Below, one piece after another: positions 1 to 9,600 of a DNA stretch of 64,000 nt. The notes under the pieces are model-generated. The model saw nothing but the letters and a program-made list of their open reading frames with translations. It was not told the DNA's origin and made no database searches. Made by a program: the position numbers and the translations under genes. The stretch lies in assembly GCF_000153485.2 (NCBI RefSeq), contig NC_018721.1, positions 682,001 through 746,000 on the forward strand, given 5' to 3'. This DNA is from Psychroflexus torquis ATCC 700755. GTDB taxonomy: Bacteria; Bacteroidota; Bacteroidia; Flavobacteriales; Flavobacteriaceae. Position 1 is the stretch's first letter; every line of letters starts with the position of its first letter.

Positions 1-578
1 CATCAGATTTTAGTTTCACAACTTATATCGATGAACCGCAAATTATGTTTATTGAGCTAGACAGAAATGATGGAGATGACTATGCAGATCTCATCAATTT
101 TTTCGCTGAGCCAGGAGAATTGAGGTTGATGACTTCTTTAAAAAATTATGGAATTGATTTAGAAATCACATCTAATTTTGAGAATCAGAAAAAGCTTGAA
201 GAATATAATGAAGTGATTAAACAGTTTAACAACCAAAGGCTAGACCTTATAGAAGCTAACTTTGAAGCTAGCAAGTCTCAAAATGAAGAAAAACTAGACA
301 GTTTGAACAAGAGATTCAATTCTATACTGAAAAGAAAATATTTATATACCGTCAATTTTGCGCTAAATAATAAGAACTTGGAAGTTTCTCCTTATGTTTT
401 ACTATCAGAAGCTTTTGATGCTAACATAAAATATTTGGATACTGTCTACACTGCTTTAGACAAACCTATAAGAAAGTCACTCTATGGTAAAAAACTAGAC
501 GAGTTGATTAAAGAAAGGAAGAAAAATGATAAAGAAAGTGTAGAAACTGAAGTTATTGAAGAAGTCTACGAAGAGTAA
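1..578 (+). CDS. DUF4369-type (thiol-disulfide isomerase-like) protein, 3' part
   Basis: The frame is open from the left window edge, so the gene starts outside the window. The ATG at 45 is probably internal, since the residues before it continue the same beta-rich fold (SDFSFTTYIDEPQ just upstream). The visible part has the pattern of a DUF4369 domain: alternating beta strands, then a Glu/Lys-rich helical stretch from about residue 60 of the visible part, and an acidic tail. In Bacteroidota such domains usually sit at the N-terminus of periplasmic lipoproteins, often before a thioredoxin-like domain. No CxxC thioredoxin motif is present here, so this would be a short, domain-only member. The exact function is unknown. 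The family assignment is from sequence pattern only. Confidence 0.55.
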   Translation, partial: SDFSFTTYIDEPQIMFIELDRNDGDDYADLINFFAEPGELRLMTSLKNYGIDLEITSNFENQKKLEEYNEVIKQFNNQRLDLIEANFEASKSQNEEKLDSLNKRFNSILKRKYLYTVNFALNNKNLEVSPYVLLSEAFDANIKYLDTVYTALDKPIRKSLYGKKLDELIKERKKNDKESVETEVIEEVYEE

Positions 579-604
579 TTCAATAACCTCAGTGATAAAA
601 ACAA

Positions 605-871
605 TTAAAGGTTGTTGAGTCTTTCTATAAACTCATCAGCCTTTTTATTTATATTTCCTTTGACAGACTTCAAATGCTTGGCTCTATCTTCAGAATCTCT
701 TTTGTTAATTTGTTCGATAATATTATCAAATTCTGAAATAATATCGTCAACAAGCTCTTCAGTTTTGATACTAGAATCTTTTGAGTCCGCTTCTTGATTG
801 ATAAGTGCTCCGTCGATAATTTCACCGAAGCGATTGTTTAAGTCTTTTTTAAGTTCCTTTTTACTAGCCAT
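605..871 (-). CDS. Small conserved flavobacterial protein, unknown function
   Basis: This 88-residue, highly charged, probably all-helical protein starts MASKKELKKDLN. It has no signal peptide, membrane segment or cysteine. Similar small proteins with a MASKKELKKD-like start are widespread in Flavobacteriia and have no assigned role. It is the last leftward gene here, 44 bases downstream of the manA stop, so it may be read from the same transcript. It converges with the DUF4369 gene, with 26 bases between their stops. The opposite strand is also open over part of it, but that frame encodes an unlikely Ser/Leu-rich peptide. I am confident that it is a gene and cannot assign a function. Confidence 0.7.
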   Translation of the reverse strand: MASKKELKKDLNNRFGEIIDGALINQEADSKDSSIKTEELVDDIISEFDNIIEQINKRDSEDRAKHLKSVKGNINKKADEFIERLNNL

Positions 872-915
872 TTTTATAAAAATTTAATTTCGGCAAAAGT
901 AAACTAATTTTAATA

Positions 916-1884
916 TTAAATACTGATTTCTAAAAGTTTGGTTCCTGAAGATTTAAATTCGATTTTTTTAATACACGCAGGAAGCAAAATGGTCTCCATT
1001 GGAAATAACACAAATAAGTTTTTATCATGAGTCAGCTCGGCGATTTGAGTCCCTACATTCATATAGATAACAAAGGAATCTACTGAGGAATAATCTAAAG
1101 TGATTCGCTGATTGATTTCTAAAAAATTAGTTTTGAAGTAAGGAGAATCAACGAGAGAAACTTTAGAGTTGAATATAGAATCGTACTCAATTTTATAATC
1201 TGAATTAACTTGAAAATCAATAGCGTCTAAAGCGAGGTCTGTATGTAATTCTCTAGAACGGCCTTGTTTATCCACTCTGAGCCAATCATAGAGCCTGTAG
1301 GTGACATCAGAGGTTTGTTGAATCTCAGCCAGTGTAACTCCGGCTCCTATAGCGTGAACTAAACCAGGTTTTATAAAAAAAACCTCTCCTTCCTCAACTT
1401 TTATTTTATTCAAAACATCTTCTAATTGTCCTTTAGCCAAGATATCCTTGTATCTATCAATTGTGATAGATTCTTTAAAACCGACAATAAGCTCAGCATT
1501 TGACTCAGCTTCTGTGATATACCACATTTCTGTTTTCCCAAAACTATTATGTCGCTTTTTAGCTAAAGTGTCACTTGGATGAAGTTGAACCGATAAGTTT
1601 TCTTGGGCTTCTATGAATTTTATAAGAATAGGAAACTCGCCATTGAATTTTTCAAAAACAGTTTCTCCCACCAATTCAGTTTTAAATTCAGAAATTAATT
1701 GATTTAAAGTCTTACCTGCTAAGGCTCCATTTTGGACAATCGATATATCACCTTCAACACCGCTTATTTCCCAACTTTCACCAATTTGCTTTTGAGAAAG
1801 ATCACCCTTATATTTACACTTTAATTTATTACCTCCCCAAATTTTCTCTTTAAGAATTGGTTTAAATTTAAGAGGGTAGAGCAT
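916..1884 (-). CDS. manA: Mannose-6-phosphate isomerase, class I (type I PMI)
   Basis: This cytoplasmic zinc enzyme interconverts mannose-6-phosphate and fructose-6-phosphate and feeds GDP-mannose and polysaccharide synthesis. Visible features are the N-terminal PLKFKPILKEKIWGG typical of the family, the metal-site strand QLHPSD at about residues 101-106, KTEMWY at about 118-123, and a GLVHAIGAG metal-binding strand near residue 175. The cupin-like C-terminal half is intact. At about 322 residues it matches the short bacterial form. A TTG at 1887 is in frame, but the ATG at 1884 is the better start: it overlaps the bcp stop as TGATG, which suggests translational coupling. It is the last gene of the idi-queD-bcp-manA run. 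Confidence 0.9.
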   Translation of the reverse strand: MLYPLKFKPILKEKIWGGNKLKCKYKGDLSQKQIGESWEISGVEGDISIVQNGALAGKTLNQLISEFKTELVGETVFEKFNGEFPILIKFIEAQENLSVQLHPSDTLAKKRHNSFGKTEMWYITEAESNAELIVGFKESITIDRYKDILAKGQLEDVLNKIKVEEGEVFFIKPGLVHAIGAGVTLAEIQQTSDVTYRLYDWLRVDKQGRSRELHTDLALDAIDFQVNSDYKIEYDSIFNSKVSLVDSPYFKTNFLEINQRITLDYSSVDSFVIYMNVGTQIAELTHDKNLFVLFPMETILLPACIKKIEFKSSGTKLLEISI

Positions 1885-2339
1885 CAATTGATTTTTTTAA
1901 TGGCCTTAAGCGCTTTTTTCATGTGCTGGGAAGCATCGAGGCTGTTGAATTTAAAAATCAATTTTCCTTGAGCGTCAATTACAAAGGTTTCTCGACCTGG
2001 CACTAATCCTAGTAAGCTTTTTTTGATTCCAAACTTCTTTCTCACTTTTCCAGTGCTATCTGCCAACAAAATAAAAGGGAGGTTGTATTTTGCTGTAAAT
2101 TTGGCGTGAGATTTTTCAGAATCGCCACTAATACCTACCACCTCTGCTCCTATTTCTTTAAAGTCTTCGTAACTATCTCTAAAACTGCAAGCCTCCTTGG
2201 TACACCCAGGAGTAAAATTCTTTGGGTAGAAGTAAATAACTACTGGTTTCTTACCAATGACATCATCGGAATTGAAAACAATACCGTTCTGGTCATTTAG
2301 TTGGAAACTAGGTATAGAATCTCCTTTTTCAATAGACAT
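1884..2339 (-). CDS. bcp: Thiol peroxidase, Bcp/PrxQ-type peroxiredoxin
   Basis: This 151-residue cytoplasmic peroxiredoxin reduces hydrogen peroxide and organic peroxides with electrons from thioredoxin. The motif FTPGCTKEACSFRD holds the peroxidatic cysteine and, five residues later, the resolving cysteine of the two-Cys PrxQ class. PGRETFVID and the GIKKSLLGL loop are further AhpC/TSA features. Length is normal. The gene starts one base after the queD stop and its stop overlaps the manA start, so it sits inside a tight leftward operon. No membrane segment or signal peptide is present. Confidence 0.9.
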   Translation of the reverse strand: MSIEKGDSIPSFQLNDQNGIVFNSDDVIGKKPVVIYFYPKNFTPGCTKEACSFRDSYEDFKEIGAEVVGISGDSEKSHAKFTAKYNLPFILLADSTGKVRKKFGIKKSLLGLVPGRETFVIDAQGKLIFKFNSLDASQHMKKALKAIKKIN

Positions 2340-2340
2340 A

Positions 2341-2751
2341 TTATTCTCCTTTATAGGTTACAAAATTTCTTGGAGTTTCGTATAAGGTCACTTCAAGGTC
2401 ATGGTTCTTATTTAATTTGGTCTTTAGTTTGTTCCAAATTACTACTGAAATATTTTCGGCGGTCGGATTTAAGTCTTTAAACTCTGGAACTTGTTCATTC
2501 AAGTTTTTATGATCAAAGGCATCTTCTACTTCAGTTTTTATCATGTCTTTAAGCACCTTTATGTCGATAACATAGCCCGTTTCAGGGTCTATATCACCTG
2601 TTACCGAAGCTATCAATTCGTAATTATGACCGTGAAAATGGGGATTATTACATTTCCCAAAAACTTTGTTGTTTTTTTCAAAATCCCAATCTTTTCTATA
2701 GAGTCTATGCGCAGCATTAAAATGCGCTTTGCGGTGAACTGTTACTTTCAT
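2341..2751 (-). CDS. queD: 6-carboxy-tetrahydropterin synthase / PTPS-family protein
   Basis: This 136-residue member of the 6-pyruvoyl-tetrahydropterin synthase family makes 6-carboxy-5,6,7,8-tetrahydropterin from dihydroneopterin triphosphate in queuosine synthesis. Zinc-binding histidines are visible as FNAAH near residue 13 and HFHGHNYEL near residue 40. The catalytic Cys lies in KCNNPHFHGH, and DHKNLNE and PTAENIS are the other family blocks. The gene lies 9 bases downstream of idi and 1 base upstream of bcp on the same strand. QueD is preferred over a biopterin role because bacterial copies are mostly QueD. The other queuosine genes are not in this window. Confidence 0.85.
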   Translation of the reverse strand: MKVTVHRKAHFNAAHRLYRKDWDFEKNNKVFGKCNNPHFHGHNYELIASVTGDIDPETGYVIDIKVLKDMIKTEVEDAFDHKNLNEQVPEFKDLNPTAENISVVIWNKLKTKLNKNHDLEVTLYETPRNFVTYKGE

Positions 2752-2760
2752 AAGTTTAAT

Positions 2761-3291
2761 TTAAGATTTTACCATTTCACTTTTGTGCTTTTCAAAAATA
2801 ATTTTGAACCACTCTGTGTATAGGTTTGGATTCTTATTTATATCATTTTCAATATCATCTAGACTCATCCATTTCCAATCGTGGACTTCATCTGGATTGG
2901 GTAGAGGATCATTTTGATATTCCCCCACTAAAATGTAATCGAACTCATGTTCTGTTAAACCATTTTCGAAAGGGGCTTTGTAAATAAACGAAATGGTTTC
3001 TTTGAGCTCTGTAGAAAATCCCATTTCTTCATGTAAACGCCGCTTCCCAGCTTCAATATTAGATTCCTCTAGCCTTTGATGACTACAACATGTATTGGTC
3101 CATAAACCAGGAGTATGGTACTTGGTTAAAGCTCTTTGTTGGAGCATCAATTCATTTTTAGAATTATATATAAAAACTGAAAAAGCTCTATGAAGTTTTG
3201 CTTTTTCATGAGCTTCAATTTTCTCCATAGTTCCTAGCGGATTATCTTTTTCATCGACTAGGATGACATAGTTTTCATTTCTATTTTCCAT
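2761..3291 (-). CDS. idi: Isopentenyl-diphosphate delta-isomerase, type I
   Basis: This enzyme converts isopentenyl diphosphate to dimethylallyl diphosphate for isoprenoid synthesis. The 176-residue Nudix-like protein has the active-site strand LWTNTCCSHQR, where TNTCCSHP is the usual form and holds the catalytic Cys. It also has RRLHEEMGF as the Nudix-type metal helix and EHEFDYILVGEY with the conserved metal and base glutamates. It is the first gene of the leftward run idi-queD-bcp-manA, so the operon promoter should lie in the 100-base AT-rich gap at 3292-3393. The length is standard for the type I (metal-dependent, flavin-independent) enzyme. Confidence 0.92.
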   Translation of the reverse strand: MENRNENYVILVDEKDNPLGTMEKIEAHEKAKLHRAFSVFIYNSKNELMLQQRALTKYHTPGLWTNTCCSHQRLEESNIEAGKRRLHEEMGFSTELKETISFIYKAPFENGLTEHEFDYILVGEYQNDPLPNPDEVHDWKWMSLDDIENDINKNPNLYTEWFKIIFEKHKSEMVKS

Positions 3292-3393
3292 ATCTCAAAA
3301 ATACAAAATAAGTTGAATTTGAATTCAATAAAGAAAAATTAACCTAACGATAAAAGGTTTTATTTATGAATTATTTAAAAATTGGTGGGATTT

Positions 3394-5673
3394 CTAAAAT
3401 CTAATTTCACCCCTAAGACCTACAACAAAAGCACCTTTAATCCCAGATTTTATGAGTAAGGCTCTGTAAGATGTAGCTTCATCTTTAGTTTTGAAAACCG
3501 AGGAAAAGTAGCGCTTATAACCATCGTCGTAAACATGACTAAATACATTCTTAACTTGATTAAATTTAATTTTTAATCCTGTTCTTCTTAAAGCTGCTAT
3601 TTGCACTGTATATAGCTCTTCAGATGAATTTTTAAAATCATAAAACGAAGCTTTAGATGTTCTTAGTTCATTCTGTTGTAATCTATTTCCTTCAAGGCTT
3701 TGATTTGGTTTTAAAATAATAAATTCTGCTCTCCTGTTTAAAGCGTGTTCAGATTCAGAACAATCTATTCCATTAGAGCATTTATTGACTAACTGACTTT
3801 CACCATAGCCTCTTCCAGATATTCGTTCAGATGAAATACCTGATTTTTCTATGATATAATTTATGGTTGCTTTAGCTCGTTTATTTGAGAGTATTTGGTT
3901 GTACTCATCACCTGCTCTACTATCTGTATGAGATCTCACATCAATACGCAAATTAGGATAGGATTTCATTGCCACAATAATCTTTTGAAGTTCAACTTCC
4001 GCGTCAGGTCTGATTTGGAATTTATCTAAATCAAAATAAATAGTATCCAATTGAAGTAAATCATTCAAGTCATCACCATCATCTGCTTTTGTAATCCCTA
4101 ATTCACCTCCTTCATTCATAGAAAAATTCAAGGAGTTTTCAGTTCCAAAATCAGAATTTATCTCTACTACCTCGCCAGATGTAGAAAATCCGTCCTTGGA
4201 GACCCTTAAAACATAACTGGAGTTACAGTCCACTTCAAATTGATAGAAACCTTTGGAGTCTGTAATAGTGGAGTCCAATATTTTTAAGTCTCTATCAAAA
4301 AGAGAGACTTTTGCATCACTCAAAGGATCTTCTCCATTAGTTTTGAAGATATTGCCATTTAATAATTGGAAACAATCTGTAATTAATTTGTTTAATTGAG
4401 TTAATTCATAAATATTATCGCTTGTCCCTTCTTGACCTCTATTAGAAGCAAAAAATCCCTTCTTCAGTTTTGAATTAATAATAAAACTGAAATCATCCTT
4501 AGAACTATTAATAGGTCTACCTAAATTAAAAACTTCCCCTAATTTTTCATTTTCTTTTATAACTGCAACAAAAACGTCTAAACCACCTAAGCCTAAATGT
4601 CCATCTGATGCAAAGTAAAGCAGGCCATCATCACTTACAAAAGGAAAACTTTCTCTCCCTTCCGTGTTTATGCTCTCTCCTAGATTTTCAGGAATACTGT
4701 AAGTATTGTCTTCACGAATTTCAACTTTAAAAATATCGGACATCCCAATTGTTCCATCCATATCAGAAGAAAAATAAAGGATCTTATTATCTTTACTTAA
4801 TGCAGGATAAGCTACAGAATAATTATCATTATTAAAAGGCAGTTCTTCAGGTTTTGTCCAAGTGTTCTCCGAATTTAATTCAGACTTGAAAAGTTTTAGA
4901 TAACTTATACCATCTTCTCCTCTTTTCAGCTTATTACCTGAGAAGTTATTTCTAGTGAAATAAACAGTTTTTCCATCGCTACTAAAGGCCGCTGAAGACT
5001 CATGAAACTTTGAATTTAATTCTTCTAAAAATACAATGGGTTCAGATTCAATAACTAAAGAATCTGATAAATCTGAACTATATAAGTTGAGGTAAGGTTT
5101 GTTATTCCATTCATGAATTCTTTTGACCAACCAAGAATTTGGTCTGTTAGAAGCAAATACTAGTTTATTTCCATAGAAGGATGGAGAGAATTCAGAGTAA
5201 TCAGAATTAATAGAAATCTTTTTCAACTCAAATCTTCCTGACTGCATTTCTATGAGTTCAAGATAATTCCGCTCTTTCTTTAATCTAGAAACCCTACTAT
5301 CTGTTTCATTGAGAGTATCAAATTCAAACATAATTTCGTCAGATTTTTCGTAGAGCTTGATGCTCTTTAAAGACTGAGCATATCTGAATAAATACTCTTT
5401 AGGAAGATTTTGGTTTATATCATACAATTTCTGATACCATTCAAAAGCTTTTTCTAGATCGCTATTGAAGTAATATGAATCACCTAACTTTTTAAATAAA
5501 TTTTCAGATTCATAACCATTATTAGCTACCTCCAAATAAATTTTTTGAGCATCTATAAAAGCATAACTTTCAAACATTTTGTCGGCTTCTTTAAGCTTAT
5601 CTTTTTGACCATAGCCTAAACCCGTAATAAGAATTATTACGATAAAAATTATATGTCTATTAGTGAATTTCAT
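3394..5673 (-). CDS. PorE-like OmpA-family protein with TPR, PD40, CRD and SPOR-like parts
   Basis: This is a 759-residue cell-envelope protein. In order it has a signal peptide (residues 1-22), TPR-like helices (about 25-130), a PD40/WD40-like beta-propeller (about 140-420, with repeats such as LYFASDGHLGLGGLDVFVA), a carboxypeptidase-regulatory-like beta domain (about 440-515), an OmpA peptidoglycan-binding domain (about 540-655, with FDLDKFQIRPDAEVEL and RSHTDSRAGDEYN) and a SPOR-like C-terminus (about 690-759). This order resembles PorE, which links the type IX secretion complex to peptidoglycan. It is the third gene of a leftward unit, two bases after the PorP-like gene, so it probably serves the giant surface protein encoded first. 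It is a paralogue rather than necessarily the core PorE. Confidence 0.85.
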   Translation of the reverse strand: MKFTNRHIIFIVIILITGLGYGQKDKLKEADKMFESYAFIDAQKIYLEVANNGYESENLFKKLGDSYYFNSDLEKAFEWYQKLYDINQNLPKEYLFRYAQSLKSIKLYEKSDEIMFEFDTLNETDSRVSRLKKERNYLELIEMQSGRFELKKISINSDYSEFSPSFYGNKLVFASNRPNSWLVKRIHEWNNKPYLNLYSSDLSDSLVIESEPIVFLEELNSKFHESSAAFSSDGKTVYFTRNNFSGNKLKRGEDGISYLKLFKSELNSENTWTKPEELPFNNDNYSVAYPALSKDNKILYFSSDMDGTIGMSDIFKVEIREDNTYSIPENLGESINTEGRESFPFVSDDGLLYFASDGHLGLGGLDVFVAVIKENEKLGEVFNLGRPINSSKDDFSFIINSKLKKGFFASNRGQEGTSDNIYELTQLNKLITDCFQLLNGNIFKTNGEDPLSDAKVSLFDRDLKILDSTITDSKGFYQFEVDCNSSYVLRVSKDGFSTSGEVVEINSDFGTENSLNFSMNEGGELGITKADDGDDLNDLLQLDTIYFDLDKFQIRPDAEVELQKIIVAMKSYPNLRIDVRSHTDSRAGDEYNQILSNKRAKATINYIIEKSGISSERISGRGYGESQLVNKCSNGIDCSESEHALNRRAEFIILKPNQSLEGNRLQQNELRTSKASFYDFKNSSEELYTVQIAALRRTGLKIKFNQVKNVFSHVYDDGYKRYFSSVFKTKDEATSYRALLIKSGIKGAFVVGLRGEIRF

Positions 5674-5675
5674 GC

Positions 5676-6614
5676 TTAGAAAAATCTAGGGGTGTACATT
5701 CTTTTATATTTTTTGAACAATTCAAATCTTACAAAAAACTCTAAGGATCCATCGTTATAACTAGAAAATGTAGAAATATCTCTATCATAAGCTATTCCTA
5801 ACAAAATAGAGTCTGATGCTTGAAAACCAACAATACCAGAAAACGCAGAATTCAATCGATAGGCGGCTCCTAAAGTAAATCTATCATTAATTAAAAAATT
5901 TGAAGATAATTCTGCTAATAATGGAGAACCACTTACATGTCTAAATAAAACTGAGGGCTTAAACTTTAAAGTAGGCGTAAGGTCAAATACAACACCGGCT
6001 GTAAGAAAGTAATGTAAACGATCTCTAACTGTAGCATCTGGAATAGAATTATCTGAAAATCTATCATTCCTCAATAAAGAAGGAACACTCAAGCCTACAA
6101 AATACTTATCATTGTACAGCAAGGCTCCTAATCCTACCTGAGGTGAAATTTTGTTCTCTATATTGTTATTAAACTCTGGATCTGTTGGATCAAAAATATT
6201 AAGATCTCTGTAATCTATATTCATTAAATTCACTCCTGCATTTATACCAAATGAGAGCTTAGTGTATCTAGACATGTCTAAAGCATAACTATAGACAGCG
6301 TTGATATCGGTTTCTTGAGTAATTCCTATCTGATCATTCACTATATTAAAACCTAAACCCATTTTACCTTCACTAATAGGAGTATGGGCTGAAAAAGTCT
6401 GAGAAGTTGGAGCACCATTAAAGCCCAGCCATTGAGACCTATGTAAGGCTACAGCACTAAGAACATCCCTGGACCCCGCATATGCAGGATTTATACTCAA
6501 TGTATTATACATATATTGAGTAAAGTTGGGATCTTGTTGCGCAGAGACTGTTTGAGTTGCTAGAACAAGCAGACTGCACACTAAAGTTATATTCAGAATT
6601 CGACGCTTAGCCAT
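5676..6614 (-). CDS. PorP/SprF-family type IX secretion outer-membrane protein
   Basis: This 312-residue outer-membrane beta-barrel has a signal peptide ending near QTVSAQQ and the hallmark start QDPNFTQYMYNTLSINPAYAG. The remainder is amphipathic strands typical of PorP/SprF. In Flavobacterium johnsoniae, SprF is needed to secrete and anchor the adhesin SprB, and SprF-like genes commonly sit directly behind genes for proteins with a type-B C-terminal domain. That is the arrangement here: the upstream gene encodes a giant type-B cargo and only 3 bases separate the two. The gene is therefore inferred to be the dedicated partner of that protein. Confidence 0.9.
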   Translation of the reverse strand: MAKRRILNITLVCSLLVLATQTVSAQQDPNFTQYMYNTLSINPAYAGSRDVLSAVALHRSQWLGFNGAPTSQTFSAHTPISEGKMGLGFNIVNDQIGITQETDINAVYSYALDMSRYTKLSFGINAGVNLMNIDYRDLNIFDPTDPEFNNNIENKISPQVGLGALLYNDKYFVGLSVPSLLRNDRFSDNSIPDATVRDRLHYFLTAGVVFDLTPTLKFKPSVLFRHVSGSPLLAELSSNFLINDRFTLGAAYRLNSAFSGIVGFQASDSILLGIAYDRDISTFSSYNDGSLEFFVRFELFKKYKRMYTPRFF

Positions 6615-6617
6615 AAT

Positions 6618-9600
6618 TTAATTTAAATGTAAATATCCGTTCTTCCTTTCAGGTGTTCCATTTCTATTGATATAATTCAATATATAAAAATAAGTGCCTG
6701 TAGGCAAACGCTCATCTTTTTGGATGGTAATATTACCAGAACTAAATCCTCTAAATAGTTTATTATTATTTTCTCCATATCCCTCAACATCAAAAACTTT
6801 TACGCCTTGTCTGTTAAAAATCTGAACTGAATTTTCTGGATAGTTTTGTATCCCTTCAATTCTAAAAAACTGATTTTGAAAAGTACTGCCTTCCGAAGAA
6901 ACCGCATTATATATAATAATATCGTCAATTAAAAACCCGTCATTATCAGATATCACCAAAGATCCTGCGTTTACTAAAGTCGTGGTTGGGTTCGTTCCTT
7001 CGGTCTGTGTAACATCGGTTGGAAAATCTAAATCTGTAATATCTATTTCAGAAATAGTTACACCTGCAATAACTTCAATGTCCCAATCACCATCTATATT
7101 AGTTTCTACTTCTAATTGGTCACCAAAAGAATCAATAACAAATAGTGTTACATTAGGTATTCCTTCCTCACTGGTATCCTGAGTGCCATTACCATTGTTA
7201 TCGAAATATAGACGACCACTTAGAATGCCTAATTCATAAAACCCATCAACCTCATTGAAGGTTTGTCCTATTACAATTGTTGTGTTTGTTGGATCGTCCC
7301 CTTCTGTTTGTGATGATCCTATTGGGAAATCTGCATCAGTTTCATCAATATCTGATGTAGCATTTCCAGGCGGTAAATCTATATTCCAGTCTCCATTGGC
7401 ATCTGTTACAAGTGTTGTGGTAGTTCCAAACACATCAGTAATAACTACATCAACATTTGGCATATCTGCTTCGCTTGAGTCTTGGGTTCCATTTCCATTT
7501 AAATCGAAGTATAAATGTCCTGTAAGCTTGCCTAATTCAAAAAACCCATCAATTTCATTAAACGTTTGACCACCCAAAATCGTCGTAATTGTTGGGTCTG
7601 TTCCTTCAGTTAGCAATGCTCCTGCTGGAAAATCTAGATCAGTTTCATCGATATTTGAAGTTGCGTCACCAAGTGGTAAGTCTATACTCCAATCTCCATT
7701 GGCATCTGTCGTTACAGTCTGGACTTGGCTGAAAACATCCGTGATTTCAACATCAACATTTGGCATGTCTGGTTCGATTGGATCTTGAGTACCATTTCCA
7801 TTTTCATCGAAGTATAAGTGACCAGTTAAAGTCCCTGATTCATAAAAACCATCAATTTCATTAAACGTTTGTCCAGTTACAATAGCTGTCGTGGTTGGAT
7901 CGTCCCCTTCTGTTTGTGTTGCTCCTGTTGGAAAATCTGGATCGCTTCGAACAATACTTGAAGTTGCATTACCAGGCGATAATTCTATACTCCAGTCTCC
8001 ATTGGCATCTGTTACAAGTGTCGTGGTAGCTCCAAACACATCGGTAATTTCAATATCAACATTTGGCATGTCTATTTCACTTGGCTCCTGAGTACCATTT
8101 CCATTTTCATCGAAATATAAATGTCCTGTAAGCTCTCCTGAAACAAAGAACCCATCAATTTCATTAACCGTTTGTCCGTTTACAATTGTGGTTGTGGTTG
8201 GATCGTCCCCTTCTGTTTGTGTTGCTCCTGTTGGGAAATCTGGATCGCTTCGAACAATACTTGATGTAGCGTCGCCTTGTGGTAAAACTATACTCCAATC
8301 TCCATCGGCATCTGTTACAAGTGTGGTGAGCGCTCCAAATACATCAGTAATTTCTACATCAACATCAGGCATATCTGCTTCACTTGGCTCCTGAGTACCA
8401 TTGCCATTTTCATCGAAGTATAAGTGACCAGTTAAAGTACCTGATTCATAAAAACCATCAATTTCATTAAACGTTTGTCCAGTTACAATAGCTGTCGTGG
8501 TAGGATCTGTTCCTTCTGTTTGTGTTGCTCCTGTTGGGAAATCTGGATCGCTTCGAACAATACTTGATGTAGCATCGCCTTGTGGTAAAACTAAACTCCA
8601 GTCTCCATTAGCATCTGTCGTTACAGTCTGAACTTGACTGAAAGAGTCAGTAATTTCTACATCAACATCAGTCATATCTGCTTCACTTGGCTCCTGAGTA
8701 CCATTTCCATTTTCATCGAAATATAAATGACCAGTTAAAGTCCCTGATTCGAAAAAACCATCAATTTCATTAAACGTTTGTCCGTTTACAATAGTGGTTG
8801 TGGTTGGATCGTCCCCTTCTGTTTGTGCTGCTCCTATTGGGAAATCTGGATCAGTTTCATCGATATTTGATGTAGCATCGCCTTGTGGTAAAACTAAACT
8901 CCAGTCTCCATTAGCATCTGTTATAAGTGTGGTGACCACTCCAAATACATCCGTAATTTCAACATCAACACTAGGCATGTCTGGTTCAGTTGGCTCCTGA
9001 GTACCATTGCCATTTATATCGAAGTATAAGTGACCAGTTAAAGTCCCTGATTCATAAAAACCATCTATTTCATTAAACGTTTGTCCAGTTAAAATAGTGG
9101 TCGTGGTTGGATCGTCCCCTTCTGTTTGTGCTGCTCCTGTCGGGAAATCTGGATCGCTTCGAACAATACTTGATATAGCATCGCCTTGTGGTAAAACTAA
9201 ACTCCAATCTCCATTAGCATCTGTCGTTACAGTCTGAACTTGACTGAAAGAGTCAGTAATTTCTACATCCACATTTGGCATGTCTGCTTCACTTGCCTCC
9301 TGAGTACCATTGCCATTTTCATCAAAGTATAAGTGACCAGTTAAAGTCCCTGATTCATAAAAACCATCTATTTCATTAAACGTTTGTCCGGTTACGATAG
9401 TGGTCGTGGTTGGATCATCCCCTTCTGTTTGTGTTGCTCCTGTTGGGAAATCTGGATCGCTTCGAACAATACTTGATGTAGCATCGCCTTGTGGTAAAAC
9501 TAAACTCCAGTCTCCATTAGCATCTGTCGTTAAAGTCTGAACTTGACTGAAAGAGTCAGTAATTTCTACATCAACACTAGGCATATCTGCTTCACTTGCC